DNA of 64,000 nucleotides from DAIRDK01 sp035403225 (GCA_035403225.1 DAONET010000009.1:9418-73417), one strand, 5' to 3'. Positions 54,787 to 63,867 are shown, numbered from the stretch's first letter. Translations and numbers: made by a program. The notes: generated from the letters alone by a model not told the origin.

Positions 54787-57314
54787 TCAGCCGGCTTGGA
54801 GATACTGATCGCCATCTCGGACTTCTCTTTATCGAAGTCGATGGTGATCAGATCTTCCGGAGCGATTTTGGTTTTAATGATCTCTTCAGCCAACAAGTCC
54901 TCCACGTATTTCTGAATGGCCCTCTTCAGCGGCCGGGCCCCAAACTGGGCATCCCACCCTTTCTCTACAACATAGTCTTTAGCTTCCGGAGTAATCAGGA
55001 TCTTGTACCCCATCGCTTTAACCCTGTCATATAACTGGGTGAGCTCGATATCGATGATCTTATGAATGTCGTCACGATCAAGCGCATTGAAGATGACCAC
55101 ATCGTCGATACGGTTCAGAAACTCGGGAGCAAAGGATTTTTTCAACGCACTTTCGATGACGCCTCTGGAATAATCTGCCGATTGTGCTGCTTTGGAAGAA
55201 GTAGTGAATCCCACGCCTTGTCCGAAATCCTTCAACTGCCGTGACCCGATGTTGGAAGTCATGATCACGATGGTATTTTTAAAATCTACCCGGCGTCCGA
55301 AACTATCGGTCAGCACGCCGTCATCGAGAACCTGAAGCAGCAGGTGAAAGACATCGGGATGAGCTTTTTCAATTTCATCAAGCAGCACGATGGAGTAGGG
55401 GCGGCGGCGGATTTTTTCCGTCAACTGTCCGCCTTCTTCATATCCGACATACCCCGGAGGAGCGCCGATGAGACGTGAAACGGCAAATTTTTCCATGTAC
55501 TCACTCATGTCGATCCTCACCAGGGCATCTTCGCTGTCGAAGAGATATTTGGCAAGGATCTTGGCCAGGTGAGTTTTCCCAACTCCGGTCGGACCGAGGA
55601 AAATGAACGAGCCGATGGGTTTATTAGGATCTTTGAGTCCTGCCCGGTTCCGGCGTATGGAACGAACGACTTTCTGAATGGCTTCATCCTGGCCGATAAC
55701 CGAATGGGCCAGTTCGTCTTCCATATGCAACAAACGATCACCCTCGTTACGGGCGACACGCTGCACCGGGATGCCGGTCATCATGGCAACCACTTCCGCT
55801 ACGTTTTCTTCCGAGACCGTCTGCCGGTTTATCCGGGATTCTTCATCCCATTTCTTCTTAGCCTTTTCAAGGGAGTCCTGGAGTTTTCTTTCTGTGTCGC
55901 GCAGGTCGGCCGCTTCTTCAAATTTCTGACTGTTGATGGCCGTCATCTTGGATTTCCGTGCTTCTTCGATCTGTTCTTCAATAGCCACGATATCAGGCGG
56001 AACATTGATGTTGGAGATGTGCACCCTGGCGCCGGCTTCGTCCATGGCGTCGATGGCTTTGTCGGGAAGGTACCGGTCGGATATATACCGTGTGGTCAGC
56101 GATACGCAGGCTTTGATAGCATCGTCGGTATATTGAACCAAGTGATGATCTTCGTATTTTTCTTTGATATTATTGAGGATCTCAACGGTCTCCTCCGGGC
56201 TGGTAGGATCCACGAGCACTTTCTGGAACCTCCGTTCCAAGGCACCATCTTTTTCTATATACTGACGATATTCATCCAGCGTTGTCGCTCCGATGCACTG
56301 CAATTCACCTCTTGCCAGGGCCGGTTTGAACATGTTGGAGGCATCGAGAGAACCCGAGGCGTTTCCGGCTCCGACGATAGTATGTATCTCATCAATGAAG
56401 ACGATGATATTCGGATTCTTTTCCAGTTCATTAAGAACCGCTTTCATTCGTTCTTCAAACTGACCGCGGTATTTGGTTCCGGCAACGAGTGAAGCCAGGT
56501 CAAGGCTTACGATCCGTTTGTTAAACAGCGCCCGGGAGACTTTCCGTTGAACGATCCGCAATGCCAATCCTTCTGCAATAGCTGATTTACCTACGCCTGG
56601 TTCCCCGATAAGGATCGGGTTGTTCTTTTTTCTCCGGCTCAGGATCTGGGCGATGCGTTCCAACTCTTTCTCGCGCCCGACGATGGGGTCGAGCCTGTTT
56701 TCTTCCGCAGCCCGCGTAATGTCACGGCCGAAGTTATCGAGGACAGGCGTTTTTGATTTTGATTCGGAAGGACGTTTGGCAGAGGGGCCAAAGCTTTTTC
56801 CTCCTTCTTCCTGATCTTCATCCTCATCGTCTTTTGGCAGGATATCTTTCGGGTCGAAAGCCGGCAGGTCTTTCCCTTCGGACAGGATAGCGCGGAGTTC
56901 TTCTTTCACCGAATCATAGTTGATGGATATCCCTTGTAATGTTTTGGTGACAATGTTGTTTTCATCTTTCAGAATAGCCAGCAACAAATGTTCCGTACCG
57001 ATGAGTTCACTTCCGTAGATCTTAGCTTCCAGGTAGGTGATTTTCAAGGCACGTTCCGCCTGCTTGATCAGTGGCATGTTCTCATTCCCGGCCGGCTTCT
57101 CTTTATGGCTCGCTACGGCCAGTTCTATTTTCTTCCGAATATCACCCAGGTCTGCTCCCAGGTTTCGAAGGATCTTCACGGCAAGTCCGGTGCCTTCTCT
57201 GATGATCCCTAATAATAAATGTTCCAGACCGATATAGTCGTTTCCCAACCGCTGGGCTTCTTCCCTGCTGAAGATCAACACATCCTTTACCCGCTGAGAA
57301 AATTTTGCTTCCAT
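54783..57314 (-). CDS. clpC: ATP-dependent Clp protease ATP-binding subunit ClpC
   Basis: This 843-aa Hsp100 unfoldase has in order an N-terminal double Clp-N repeat (about residues 1-145), an acidic linker with KDDEDEDQEE, and AAA+ domain 1 with Walker A GEPGVGKSA near 225. A UVR/coiled-coil middle region lies near 430-490, and AAA+ domain 2 has Walker A GPTGVGKTH near 575. It delivers substrates to ClpP. The C-terminus is typical for ClpC. A perfect promoter lies about 64 nt upstream of the predicted start region. Confidence 0.95.
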   Translation of the reverse strand: MEAKFSQRVKDVLIFSREEAQRLGNDYIGLEHLLLGIIREGTGLAVKILRNLGADLGDIRKKIELAVASHKEKPAGNENMPLIKQAERALKITYLEAKIYGSELIGTEHLLLAILKDENNIVTKTLQGISINYDSVKEELRAILSEGKDLPAFDPKDILPKDDEDEDQEEGGKSFGPSAKRPSESKSKTPVLDNFGRDITRAAEENRLDPIVGREKELERIAQILSRRKKNNPILIGEPGVGKSAIAEGLALRIVQRKVSRALFNKRIVSLDLASLVAGTKYRGQFEERMKAVLNELEKNPNIIVFIDEIHTIVGAGNASGSLDASNMFKPALARGELQCIGATTLDEYRQYIEKDGALERRFQKVLVDPTSPEETVEILNNIKEKYEDHHLVQYTDDAIKACVSLTTRYISDRYLPDKAIDAMDEAGARVHISNINVPPDIVAIEEQIEEARKSKMTAINSQKFEEAADLRDTERKLQDSLEKAKKKWDEESRINRQTVSEENVAEVVAMMTGIPVQRVARNEGDRLLHMEDELAHSVIGQDEAIQKVVRSIRRNRAGLKDPNKPIGSFIFLGPTGVGKTHLAKILAKYLFDSEDALVRIDMSEYMEKFAVSRLIGAPPGYVGYEEGGQLTEKIRRRPYSIVLLDEIEKAHPDVFHLLLQVLDDGVLTDSFGRRVDFKNTIVIMTSNIGSRQLKDFGQGVGFTTSSKAAQSADYSRGVIESALKKSFAPEFLNRIDDVVIFNALDRDDIHKIIDIELTQLYDRVKAMGYKILITPEAKDYVVEKGWDAQFGARPLKRAIQKYVEDLLAEEIIKTKIAPEDLITIDFDKEKSEMAISISKPAD

Positions 57315-57383
57315 AGTAATAGGTATATCTGTTTAAACGCCGGTCAGGTTTTTATTATTGAGTTTACCGGCTATTTCACGTTA

Positions 57384-57413
57384 CAAAGATAAGGTCAGCA
57401 AAAATCAATCCAA
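57384..57413 (-). promoter_or_regulatory. Promoter for clpC
   Basis: On the minus strand TTG (57413-57411), 19 nt, then TATCTTTG (57391-57384) matches the consensus exactly. The leader is about 64 nt. Confidence 0.75.
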
Positions 57414-57564
57414 CCGGATTTTCCCTGTAATTATGACCAATTTTGTAAAAATACGGACGAAATGTCAGTCCCTGGTTCACACGACTGATTTTTATTAACA
57501 GTGTATTGTTAGAAAGCCATGAAAATCGCCCTAAAAATATCATGGTTTTCTGATGGAATTTTTG

Positions 57565-57572
57565 TAATTTCG
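57565..57572 (+). promoter_or_regulatory. Possible -7 element for gyrA
   Basis: TAATTTCG has one mismatch to TAnnTTTG, 60 nt before the start codon. No clear TTG is seen at 19 nt upstream. Confidence 0.35.
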
Positions 57573-57632
57573 TATTATTGTTTTACTACACATAACTATT
57601 TGTGATCCAATAAATTAATTTAGATATCCAAC

Positions 57633-60203
57633 ATGGAAAACGGAGAAAAGATCGTTCAGGTTAATATTGAAAATCAGATGAAGACGGCCTACATTGACTA
57701 TTCAATGTCGGTGATCGTCTCCAGGGCATTACCTGACGTCAGGGATGGACTGAAACCGGTTCACCGGAGAGTACTATTCGGGATGTCAGAATTGGGTGTT
57801 TATTCGAACAGACCGTACAAAAAATCAGCAAGAATCGTAGGGGAGGTCCTCGGGAAGTACCATCCGCATGGTGACAGCTCTGTATACGATGCCATGGTTC
57901 GATTGGCCCAGGACTGGAGTCTCCGGTACCCGCTGGTTGACGGGCAGGGAAACTTTGGTTCAATGGACGGCGATAGTGCAGCTGCCATGCGATATACCGA
58001 AGCGCGTTTGCAGAAGATCGCTGAGGAAATGTTAGTTGATATTGAAAAGAATACCGTTGATTTCACGTTGAATTTTGACGATTCTCTGGAGGAACCTCTT
58101 GTACTTCCTTCTGCTTTCCCGAATCTTATCGTGAACGGCGCTTCCGGCATCGCGGTCGGGATGGCTACCAATATGGCTCCTCATAACCTTACGGAAGTAA
58201 TTGACGGCATCGTTGCCTATATCGATAATCGTGACATCACGGTTGAAGAGTTAATGCAATATATCAAGGGACCCGATTTCCCTACCGGCGGAGTCATTTA
58301 CGGAATTGACGGAATAAAGGAAGCTTATACTACCGGCCGTGGCCGTATCGTGATGCGTGGTGAAACCAAGATAGAAACGGAAGACAACGGAAGAGAACTC
58401 ATTGTTGTCAACTCGATCCCGTACCAGGTGAATAAATCGGAAATGGTTAAAAAGACCGCCGAGCTGGTCAACGAGAAAAAGATCGAAGGAATCTCTGATA
58501 TCAGGGATGAATCTGATCGCAACGGGGTCCGTATTGTCTACGAACTGAAAAAAGATGCACTGACTTCGGTGGTGATCAACAAGTTGTACCAACTGACACC
58601 TCTTCAGAGCGCTTTCAGTATCAATAACATTGCCTTGGTCAAGGGTCGTCCGGTGACGTTGGGGATGAAAGAACTCATCGAACACTATGTGGAACATCGT
58701 CACGAAGTGATCGTCCGTCGTACCAGGTTTGACCTTGCTGAAGCGGAAAAGCGTGCGCATATCCTTCAGGGACTGCTCATTGCACTGGATCATCTGGATG
58801 AAGTGATCGCGCTGATCAGGGCTTCCCGTACTCCCGATGATGCTAAGGCAGGACTCATGTCGACATTCGGACTTACTGAAATCCAATCAAAAGCCATCCT
58901 TGATATGAGGCTCCAGCGTCTTACCGGCCTGGAAAGGGATAAGATCCGTGAAGAATACGAAGAGCTTCTGAAGTTGATCGAACATCTGAAAGAAATTCTT
59001 GCCGACATTAATCTTCAGATGGGGCTTATTATAGATGAACTGAAGATTGTGAAAGAAAAATTCGGAGATGAAAGACGTTCTCAGATCGTCCCGGCATCTG
59101 CCGATTTTAGGATTGAAGATGTGATTGCTGATGACAATGTTGTGATCACGATCTCGCACCTGGGCTATGTGAAGAGAACGCTGCTGAGCGAATATCGTCG
59201 CCAGAACAGGGGAGGGAAAGGATTCAAAGGATCCGATATCCGCGATGATGACTTCCTTGAGTACCTGTTTGTTGCCACCAACCATAATTACCTTTTGTTG
59301 TTCACGGAAAAGGGCAAATGCTTCTGGCTCAGAGTTTTCGAAATTCCGGAAGGAACCCGCGCATCGAAAGGCCGTGCCATCCAGAACCTGCTTAATTTAG
59401 AAAGTGACGATAAAGTGCGAGCCTTCATCAATGTGAAAGACCTGAAAGACGAGGATTACATCAACAATAACTATATCATTCTTGCAACGAAACGGGGAAC
59501 AATTAAAAAGACATCGCTTGAAGCATATTCCCGCCCGCGTCAGAATGGTATTAATGCAATCAATATCAACGAAGGCGATCAATTGTTGGAAGCCCGTCTG
59601 ACACAGGGTGAAGATGAGGTAATGATGGCGCTGAAGTCGGGCAGGGCAATCCGGTTCAACGAGAAGACTGTACGCCCGATGGGTAGAAATGCATCGGGTG
59701 TAAGAGGGATTACCCTTACATCGGGTACGGATGAAGTGATTGGTATGGTTTGCATCCCCAAGGATAAACAGTGTGAGATCATGGTTGTTTCCGAAAATGG
59801 TTACGGAAAGCGTTCATCTATTGATGAATACCGTGTCACTAACCGAGGTGGAAAAGGAGTGAAGACCATCAACATCACCGAAAAAACCGGCATGCTTATT
59901 GCTATAAAGGTGGTCACGGACACCGACGACCTGATGATCATCAACAAATCGGGTATCATTATCCGGATGGCGGTCACTGATCTCAGGGTTGTCGGGCGTG
60001 CAACACAAGGGGTACGGCTCATCAGAATCAATGAAAATGATGCGATTGCTGCTGTCACTAAAGTAGAAATGGATGTCACTGAAAACGGTGAAGGTGATGA
60101 AAATGGAATGGACGAGAATCCGGATACTGATTATGAACTACCTGAAAATGGAGAAGATGATCAGGTAAATCCTGAGCCAGACAATATTTCTGAAGAAAAT
60201 TAA
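57633..60203 (+). CDS. gyrA: DNA gyrase subunit A
   Basis: This 856-aa topoisomerase subunit cuts and reseals DNA to introduce negative supercoils. The catalytic Tyr is Tyr121 (AAMRYTEARL). The quinolone-resistance region reads HPHGDSSVYDAMVRLAQ near 80-96. Six beta-pinwheel blades follow from about 510, and the GyrA box RQNRGGKG near 530 marks gyrase rather than topoisomerase IV. The tail is acidic, with many Glu and Asp in the last 40 residues. Confidence 0.96.
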   Translation: MENGEKIVQVNIENQMKTAYIDYSMSVIVSRALPDVRDGLKPVHRRVLFGMSELGVYSNRPYKKSARIVGEVLGKYHPHGDSSVYDAMVRLAQDWSLRYPLVDGQGNFGSMDGDSAAAMRYTEARLQKIAEEMLVDIEKNTVDFTLNFDDSLEEPLVLPSAFPNLIVNGASGIAVGMATNMAPHNLTEVIDGIVAYIDNRDITVEELMQYIKGPDFPTGGVIYGIDGIKEAYTTGRGRIVMRGETKIETEDNGRELIVVNSIPYQVNKSEMVKKTAELVNEKKIEGISDIRDESDRNGVRIVYELKKDALTSVVINKLYQLTPLQSAFSINNIALVKGRPVTLGMKELIEHYVEHRHEVIVRRTRFDLAEAEKRAHILQGLLIALDHLDEVIALIRASRTPDDAKAGLMSTFGLTEIQSKAILDMRLQRLTGLERDKIREEYEELLKLIEHLKEILADINLQMGLIIDELKIVKEKFGDERRSQIVPASADFRIEDVIADDNVVITISHLGYVKRTLLSEYRRQNRGGKGFKGSDIRDDDFLEYLFVATNHNYLLLFTEKGKCFWLRVFEIPEGTRASKGRAIQNLLNLESDDKVRAFINVKDLKDEDYINNNYIILATKRGTIKKTSLEAYSRPRQNGINAININEGDQLLEARLTQGEDEVMMALKSGRAIRFNEKTVRPMGRNASGVRGITLTSGTDEVIGMVCIPKDKQCEIMVVSENGYGKRSSIDEYRVTNRGGKGVKTINITEKTGMLIAIKVVTDTDDLMIINKSGIIIRMAVTDLRVVGRATQGVRLIRINENDAIAAVTKVEMDVTENGEGDENGMDENPDTDYELPENGEDDQVNPEPDNISEEN

Positions 60204-60206
60204 TTA

Positions 60207-60214
60207 TAACTTTG
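60207..60214 (+). promoter_or_regulatory. -7 element for the TPR protein
   Basis: TAACTTTG matches TAnnTTTG and lies 41 nt before ATG 60256, immediately after the gyrA stop. No TTG is seen at the right distance. Confidence 0.55.
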
Positions 60215-60255
60215 CATCCGGTCAAAAGAAAGCACACCTAACAATCAATAGAACA

Positions 60256-61440
60256 ATGAAAAGAATCGCATTGATGTTGGTAATGGTTATGGCCGTTACC
60301 GCTGCAATCGGACAAAAAAACGTCCGTCAAACTGCTTCTAATTATCTTAGGAGCAATAAACTAGATAAGGCTATGGAAGCTATTAACCAGTGTATTAATG
60401 ATGCAACAACGTCATCAGACCCCAAGACCTGGTTACTCCGTGGAAATATCTACATGGAGATAGCAAATACCACGAACGATGCATATAAGGCATTGGAAGC
60501 AAACCCGTTACAAGTTGCTCTCGAGTCCTATAAAAAAGCTATGGAATTCGATACCAAAGGAGAAAATTACGAAAGTATCGTTGACCGTCTGAATGCGCAG
60601 AGGACTGTATATTTCAATGCTGCTGTGGATCATTATAATAAAAGTGAGTACAAGGGCGCCATGGAAAATTTTGCAAAAGGAGCGGATGTAATTGCCATTG
60701 CAAAAGTTTCAGATACCACTTCGTTACTGAATGCTGCTTTGTGTGCAGAATTGGCTAAAGAACCCCAACTGGCAAAACAATACCTGAATGAACTCATCAA
60801 GGGAGGCTATAAGTCAGTTAATGTATATGCCAAATTATCAGACCTTTATCGGCTTGATAAAGATGAAGAAAATGCCTTCAAAGTTATCCAGGAAGGGATG
60901 CAGGTTTTCCCCAATAATATGGAACTTTTCCTGGCAGAAACAAACGCATACCTTACTTTTGGAAAAACAGACAAAGCCCTGGCGAACCTCAAGGCCACCA
61001 TTGAAAAGGAAAAAAGTAATCCTTCTGTATTTTTTGCTCTTGGGACTGTATACGATCAGTTGTCAAACGATTCGGCACAAACAGCAGATTTCCGTCAGCA
61101 GTGCTTCGAAAATGCGGTGAACGCTTATAAAAATGCACTTACCCTGACACCGGGTTATTTTGATGCAGCGTTTAATCTGGGAGCTCTTTATGTAAACAAA
61201 GCAGCAACGATCAATGACGAAGCCAATAAACTTCCGTTGGATCAGGCTGACAAGTTTGACCAGATGAAAAAACAGGCAGATGGATACCTGGAGATGGCCA
61301 CACCATATCTGGAAACTGCCAGTACTTTACAACCCAATGATCTCAGCACGTTGGTTTCTCTGAAACAAATCTATGCCAGAACAGGGAAGGCTGATAAGCT
61401 GAAAGAAGTGAACGAGAAGATTGCAAAGATCACTCAGTAA
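60256..61440 (+). CDS. Tetratricopeptide-repeat protein, secreted
   Basis: This 394-aa protein has a signal peptide (about residues 1-20, ending AIGQKN). A chain of TPR helices follows (SNYLRSNKLDKAMEAINQCI, then DHYNKSEYKGAMENFAKGADV and AYKNALTLTPGYFDAAFNLGALYVNKAA). TPRs bind protein partners; no catalytic domain is present. A final helical part (about 320-394) contains a further repeat-like block. It has its own -7 element and terminator, so it is probably an independent unit. Function is unknown. Confidence 0.85.
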   Translation: MKRIALMLVMVMAVTAAIGQKNVRQTASNYLRSNKLDKAMEAINQCINDATTSSDPKTWLLRGNIYMEIANTTNDAYKALEANPLQVALESYKKAMEFDTKGENYESIVDRLNAQRTVYFNAAVDHYNKSEYKGAMENFAKGADVIAIAKVSDTTSLLNAALCAELAKEPQLAKQYLNELIKGGYKSVNVYAKLSDLYRLDKDEENAFKVIQEGMQVFPNNMELFLAETNAYLTFGKTDKALANLKATIEKEKSNPSVFFALGTVYDQLSNDSAQTADFRQQCFENAVNAYKNALTLTPGYFDAAFNLGALYVNKAATINDEANKLPLDQADKFDQMKKQADGYLEMATPYLETASTLQPNDLSTLVSLKQIYARTGKADKLKEVNEKIAKITQ

Positions 61441-61449
61441 TTATAAAGG

Positions 61450-61477
61450 AGAGGGCTTTTTACAGGCCCTCTTTTCT
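61450..61477 (+). terminator. Rho-independent terminator after the TPR gene
   Basis: AGAGGGC (61450-61456) pairs with GCCCTCT (61466-61472) around a 9-nt loop and is followed by a TTTTCTT tail, 9 nt after the stop. Confidence 0.85.
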
Positions 61478-61581
61478 TGATATTGTTATTTAACATAATA
61501 TAAATTATAAGACAAATAGATTGAAATTGTAATCAAGCAGAGGGAATATTGAAATAGCTGATTACGGTCTGATTTAGGTTA

Positions 61582-61897
61582 TTTTTTTATCGCTGATTAA
61601 TCGCTGATCCCGCAGCAAAACTACTCTGCGTTAATCTGCGTTCAAATTTTTTTATCGCTGATTCTTGCGGATTAACCGATGATTCCGCAGCAAAACTACT
61701 CTGCGTATATCTGCGTTCAAATTTTTTTATCGCTGATTCTCGCTGATTAACCGCGAATTTCGCTGACTACATTCTGCGTTAATCTGCGTTGATATTTTTT
61801 TATCGCGGATTTCGCTGATTACTCGCTGATTTTCGCTGGACATACTCTGCGTTAATCTGCGCCAACTCTTTTTATCGCTGATTCTCGCGGATTTTGC
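61582..61897. repeat. Array of about 4.5 degenerate hairpin-forming repeats
   Basis: Units begin with a T-run plus ATCGC at 61582, 61647, 61722, 61795 and 61869 (the last is partial), giving lengths of 65, 75, 73 and 74. The first half of each has one to four copies of CGCTGATT or CGCGGATT. The second half has CTGCGTTAATCTGCG (units 1, 3 and 4 exact; unit 2 CTGCGTATATCTGCG). The two halves are near reverse complements (CGCtGATTAAtCGC against CGCaGATTAACGC), so each unit can fold. Confidence 0.85.
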
Positions 61898-61910
61898 AGT
61901 AGCTATGCTT

Positions 61911-61940
61911 TTTGTTGACATCGTTTTATTTATACATTTG
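61911..61940 (+). promoter_or_regulatory. Promoter of the SDR gene, left copy
   Basis: TTTG (61911-61914), 18 nt, then TACATTTG (61933-61940). The same -7 element recurs at 62088-62095 beyond the N gap as part of the duplicated 55 bp. The complete promoter is intact only left of the gap. Confidence 0.6.
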
Positions 61941-62133
61941 CTTTTCCAAATAACCTTTGATGAAAATAGCTGTTACCGNNNNNNNNNNNNNNNNNNNNNN
62001 NNNNNNNNNNNNNNNNNNNNNNNNNNNNNNNNNNNNNNNNNNNNNNNNNNNNNNNNNNNNNNNNNNNNNNNNNNNNNNTTTTATTTATACATTTGCTTTT
62101 CCAAATAACCTTTGATGAAAATAGCTGTTACCG
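61924..62133. other. Assembly gap with identical 55-bp flanks
   Basis: One hundred Ns (61979-62078) are flanked by an identical 55-bp sequence, at 61924-61978 and 62079-62133. The simplest reading is two contigs that overlap by 55 bp and were joined with a default-size gap. Removing 155 positions restores a continuous promoter and gene start. Confidence 0.9.
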
Positions 62134-63119
62134 GTGCCAATGGACATGTTGGAGTTAATCTCTGTCAAGCTCTTCTGGATCAAGGGCATGAAGTCAGAGC
62201 GCTGATCCATCACCATGCAGGAGCATTAAAGTCTTTACCTGTTACGCAGATCCGTGGAGATATTCTTGACCGCGAGTCACTTCGCTCTTTTTTGCAAGAA
62301 GTTGATGTGGTGTTTCATCTCGCAGCCAGGATCACTATCAATGGGGATCCTGGCGGGATCGTATCCGGAACGAACATTGATGGGACCCGAAATATGCTGG
62401 AGATTGCTGCTGATGCCGGAATTAAGCGTTTTATTCATTTTAGCAGCATTGATGCAATCCGGCCTGACCCGTCGGCACCAGTAATCGATGAAGACAGTAT
62501 TTTGGTTGAATCGGATGGCTTTCCTTACAGCCGTTCGAAGGCAACGGGTGAAAGACTTGTGCTGGAAGCAGCCCGTGAAAAGTTGGATGCCGTCGTAGTG
62601 AGTCCCACTGCCATTATTGGTCCGGCTGATTCTGTCCCATCCCTGACCGGAAAGGCTGTCATTCAGCTGTACCAACATCAGATTCCCGGATTGGTTCCCG
62701 GAGGATATAACTGGGTAGATGTTAGAGATGTGGCTGAAGGAGCGATGGCCGCCTGTCGTCATGGCATACGGGGAGAAAAATACCTGTTGTCTGGAGCATG
62801 GTGTTCACTTTCAGATCTTTCCGGTATGATTTTCCGTCTGACAGGAGTCCGGACTCCCCAACGGGTGTTTCCGTATTGGCTGGCAAAGCTTGGATTACCT
62901 TTTATTTCCGGTTACAGCAGAATGACAGGAAATGTCCCCTTATATACCAGTGAGTCATTGAAGATCATTGCGGGAGGAAATGAACATATTTCTCATGAAA
63001 AAGCAAGTCGTACATTTGGTTATCAGCCCAGGGATCTGGAGAATACCATTAAAGACCTGCTGACGTGGTTTGTTGAAAACGGATATTTGAAAAACTATGC
63101 AAAAACTGATGTTAACTGA
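62115..63119 (+). CDS. Extended SDR, NAD-dependent epimerase / 3-beta-HSD type
   Basis: This 334-aa protein has the NAD-binding motif TGANGHVGVN at residues 6-15 and the catalytic Tyr-x3-Lys YSRSK near 140-144, with FSSIDA supplying the Ser near 115. It resembles dihydroflavonol 4-reductases, HpnA-like epimerases and 3-beta-hydroxysteroid dehydrogenases, which cannot be separated by eye. Its end overlaps the steroid 5-alpha-reductase-like gene, so both products probably act on one pathway. ATG 62115 is chosen; TTG 62112 is in frame. Its first codons are duplicated across the N gap. Confidence 0.85.
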   Translation: MKIAVTGANGHVGVNLCQALLDQGHEVRALIHHHAGALKSLPVTQIRGDILDRESLRSFLQEVDVVFHLAARITINGDPGGIVSGTNIDGTRNMLEIAADAGIKRFIHFSSIDAIRPDPSAPVIDEDSILVESDGFPYSRSKATGERLVLEAAREKLDAVVVSPTAIIGPADSVPSLTGKAVIQLYQHQIPGLVPGGYNWVDVRDVAEGAMAACRHGIRGEKYLLSGAWCSLSDLSGMIFRLTGVRTPQRVFPYWLAKLGLPFISGYSRMTGNVPLYTSESLKIIAGGNEHISHEKASRTFGYQPRDLENTIKDLLTWFVENGYLKNYAKTDVN

Positions 63120-63867
63120 GCCCCTGTTCTATCAGGTTGTTTATCTCTGGATTGCGGTCGCATTGGTCATGTTCCCTTTGATCCTGAGAATTGTGGTCCC
63201 CTATGGTCGTCATACCAATAAAAATTGGGGTCCCCTCCTACCGAACAGGCTAGGGTGGATGATCATGGAAGCCCCTGCCCTGCTCGTTTTCAGCGGCTTT
63301 TTTCTCTTCAGCTCATCCTCACATCCGCCAGTGACCTGGATATTCTTTTTGCTGTTTAATTTCCATTACGTGAACCGTACGATCATTTTTCCCTTCCGGT
63401 TGCGCACCAAGGGGAAAAAGATGCCGATGATCATTGTCCTGATGGGGATGATGTTCAATGTTGTAAACGGTTATCTTAATGGGTATTTCCTGGGATCGCT
63501 GGCGGAATATCCTGCAGGATGGGTAACCGATATCAGGTTTTTCGGTGGCATTATCATTTATCTTTCCGGAATGCTGATCAACTGGCAAGCCGACAATATT
63601 CTGATCCATTTACGGAAGCCCGGAGAAACCGGTTATGTCATTCCACAGGGTGGCTTTTTCAAATATGTATCATGCCCTAACCATATGGGCGAAATCCTTG
63701 AATGGTCGGGTTTTGCATTGATGACCTGGAGTTTGCCGGGTCTTGCTTTCGCGGTATGGACACTGGTTAACTTACTGCCACGGGCGCTTCATCATCACCG
63801 CTGGTACCAGGAACATTTTTCCGACTATCCTTCCAATAGAAAAGCTATTTTCCCGTTTATCTTATAA
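63109..63867 (+). CDS. Steroid 5-alpha-reductase-like membrane protein
   Basis: This 252-aa polytopic protein closely follows the eukaryotic SRD5A1/2 pattern. It has PYGRH near residue 31, LPNRLGWMIMEAPALL with Glu54, FNFHYVNRT with Tyr87, GKKMP then FNVVNGYLNG near 105-122, GMLINWQADNILIHLRKPGETGY near 153-175, and a C-terminus HHHRWYQEHFSDYP. Glu54 and Tyr87 align with the catalytic Glu57 and Tyr91 of human SRD5A2. The family uses NADPH to reduce the 4,5 double bond of 3-oxo steroids. The real substrate here is unknown. ATG 63109 overlaps the SDR gene by 11 nt; ATG 63097 is also possible. Confidence 0.87.
   Translation: MLTEPLFYQVVYLWIAVALVMFPLILRIVVPYGRHTNKNWGPLLPNRLGWMIMEAPALLVFSGFFLFSSSSHPPVTWIFFLLFNFHYVNRTIIFPFRLRTKGKKMPMIIVLMGMMFNVVNGYLNGYFLGSLAEYPAGWVTDIRFFGGIIIYLSGMLINWQADNILIHLRKPGETGYVIPQGGFFKYVSCPNHMGEILEWSGFALMTWSLPGLAFAVWTLVNLLPRALHHHRWYQEHFSDYPSNRKAIFPFIL

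Larger units (their letters stand above)
57315..57632. other. Intergenic region between divergent clpC and gyrA
   Basis: This 318-bp AT-rich spacer holds the clpC promoter (minus strand) and a weaker -7 element for gyrA. I see no open frame, tRNA or strong hairpin in it. Confidence 0.6.
61441..62114. other. Repeat-rich and gapped intergenic region
   Basis: Between the TPR gene and the SDR gene there is a terminator, an array of degenerate repeats, a 100-N gap with duplicated flanks, and the SDR promoter. No gene is supported in it; short open frames are shadows of repeats or cross the Ns. Confidence 0.8.

Noticed and set aside
55569..56492. A 307-aa plus-strand open frame inside clpC
   Set aside because: It is antisense to the conserved AAA+ region of clpC, and the residue composition looks like a shadow frame.
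61582..61897. A CRISPR array
   Set aside because: The units are degenerate, have no constant-length unique spacers and no identical direct repeats, and there are no cas genes. They are hairpin repeats instead.
61727..61921. A 64-aa minus-strand gene in the repeat array
   Set aside because: It is a translation of the repeats themselves and contains the same words in each unit.
61905..62108. A 67-aa open frame across the Ns
   Set aside because: It contains 34 unknown residues and results from the artificial gap and duplicated flanks.
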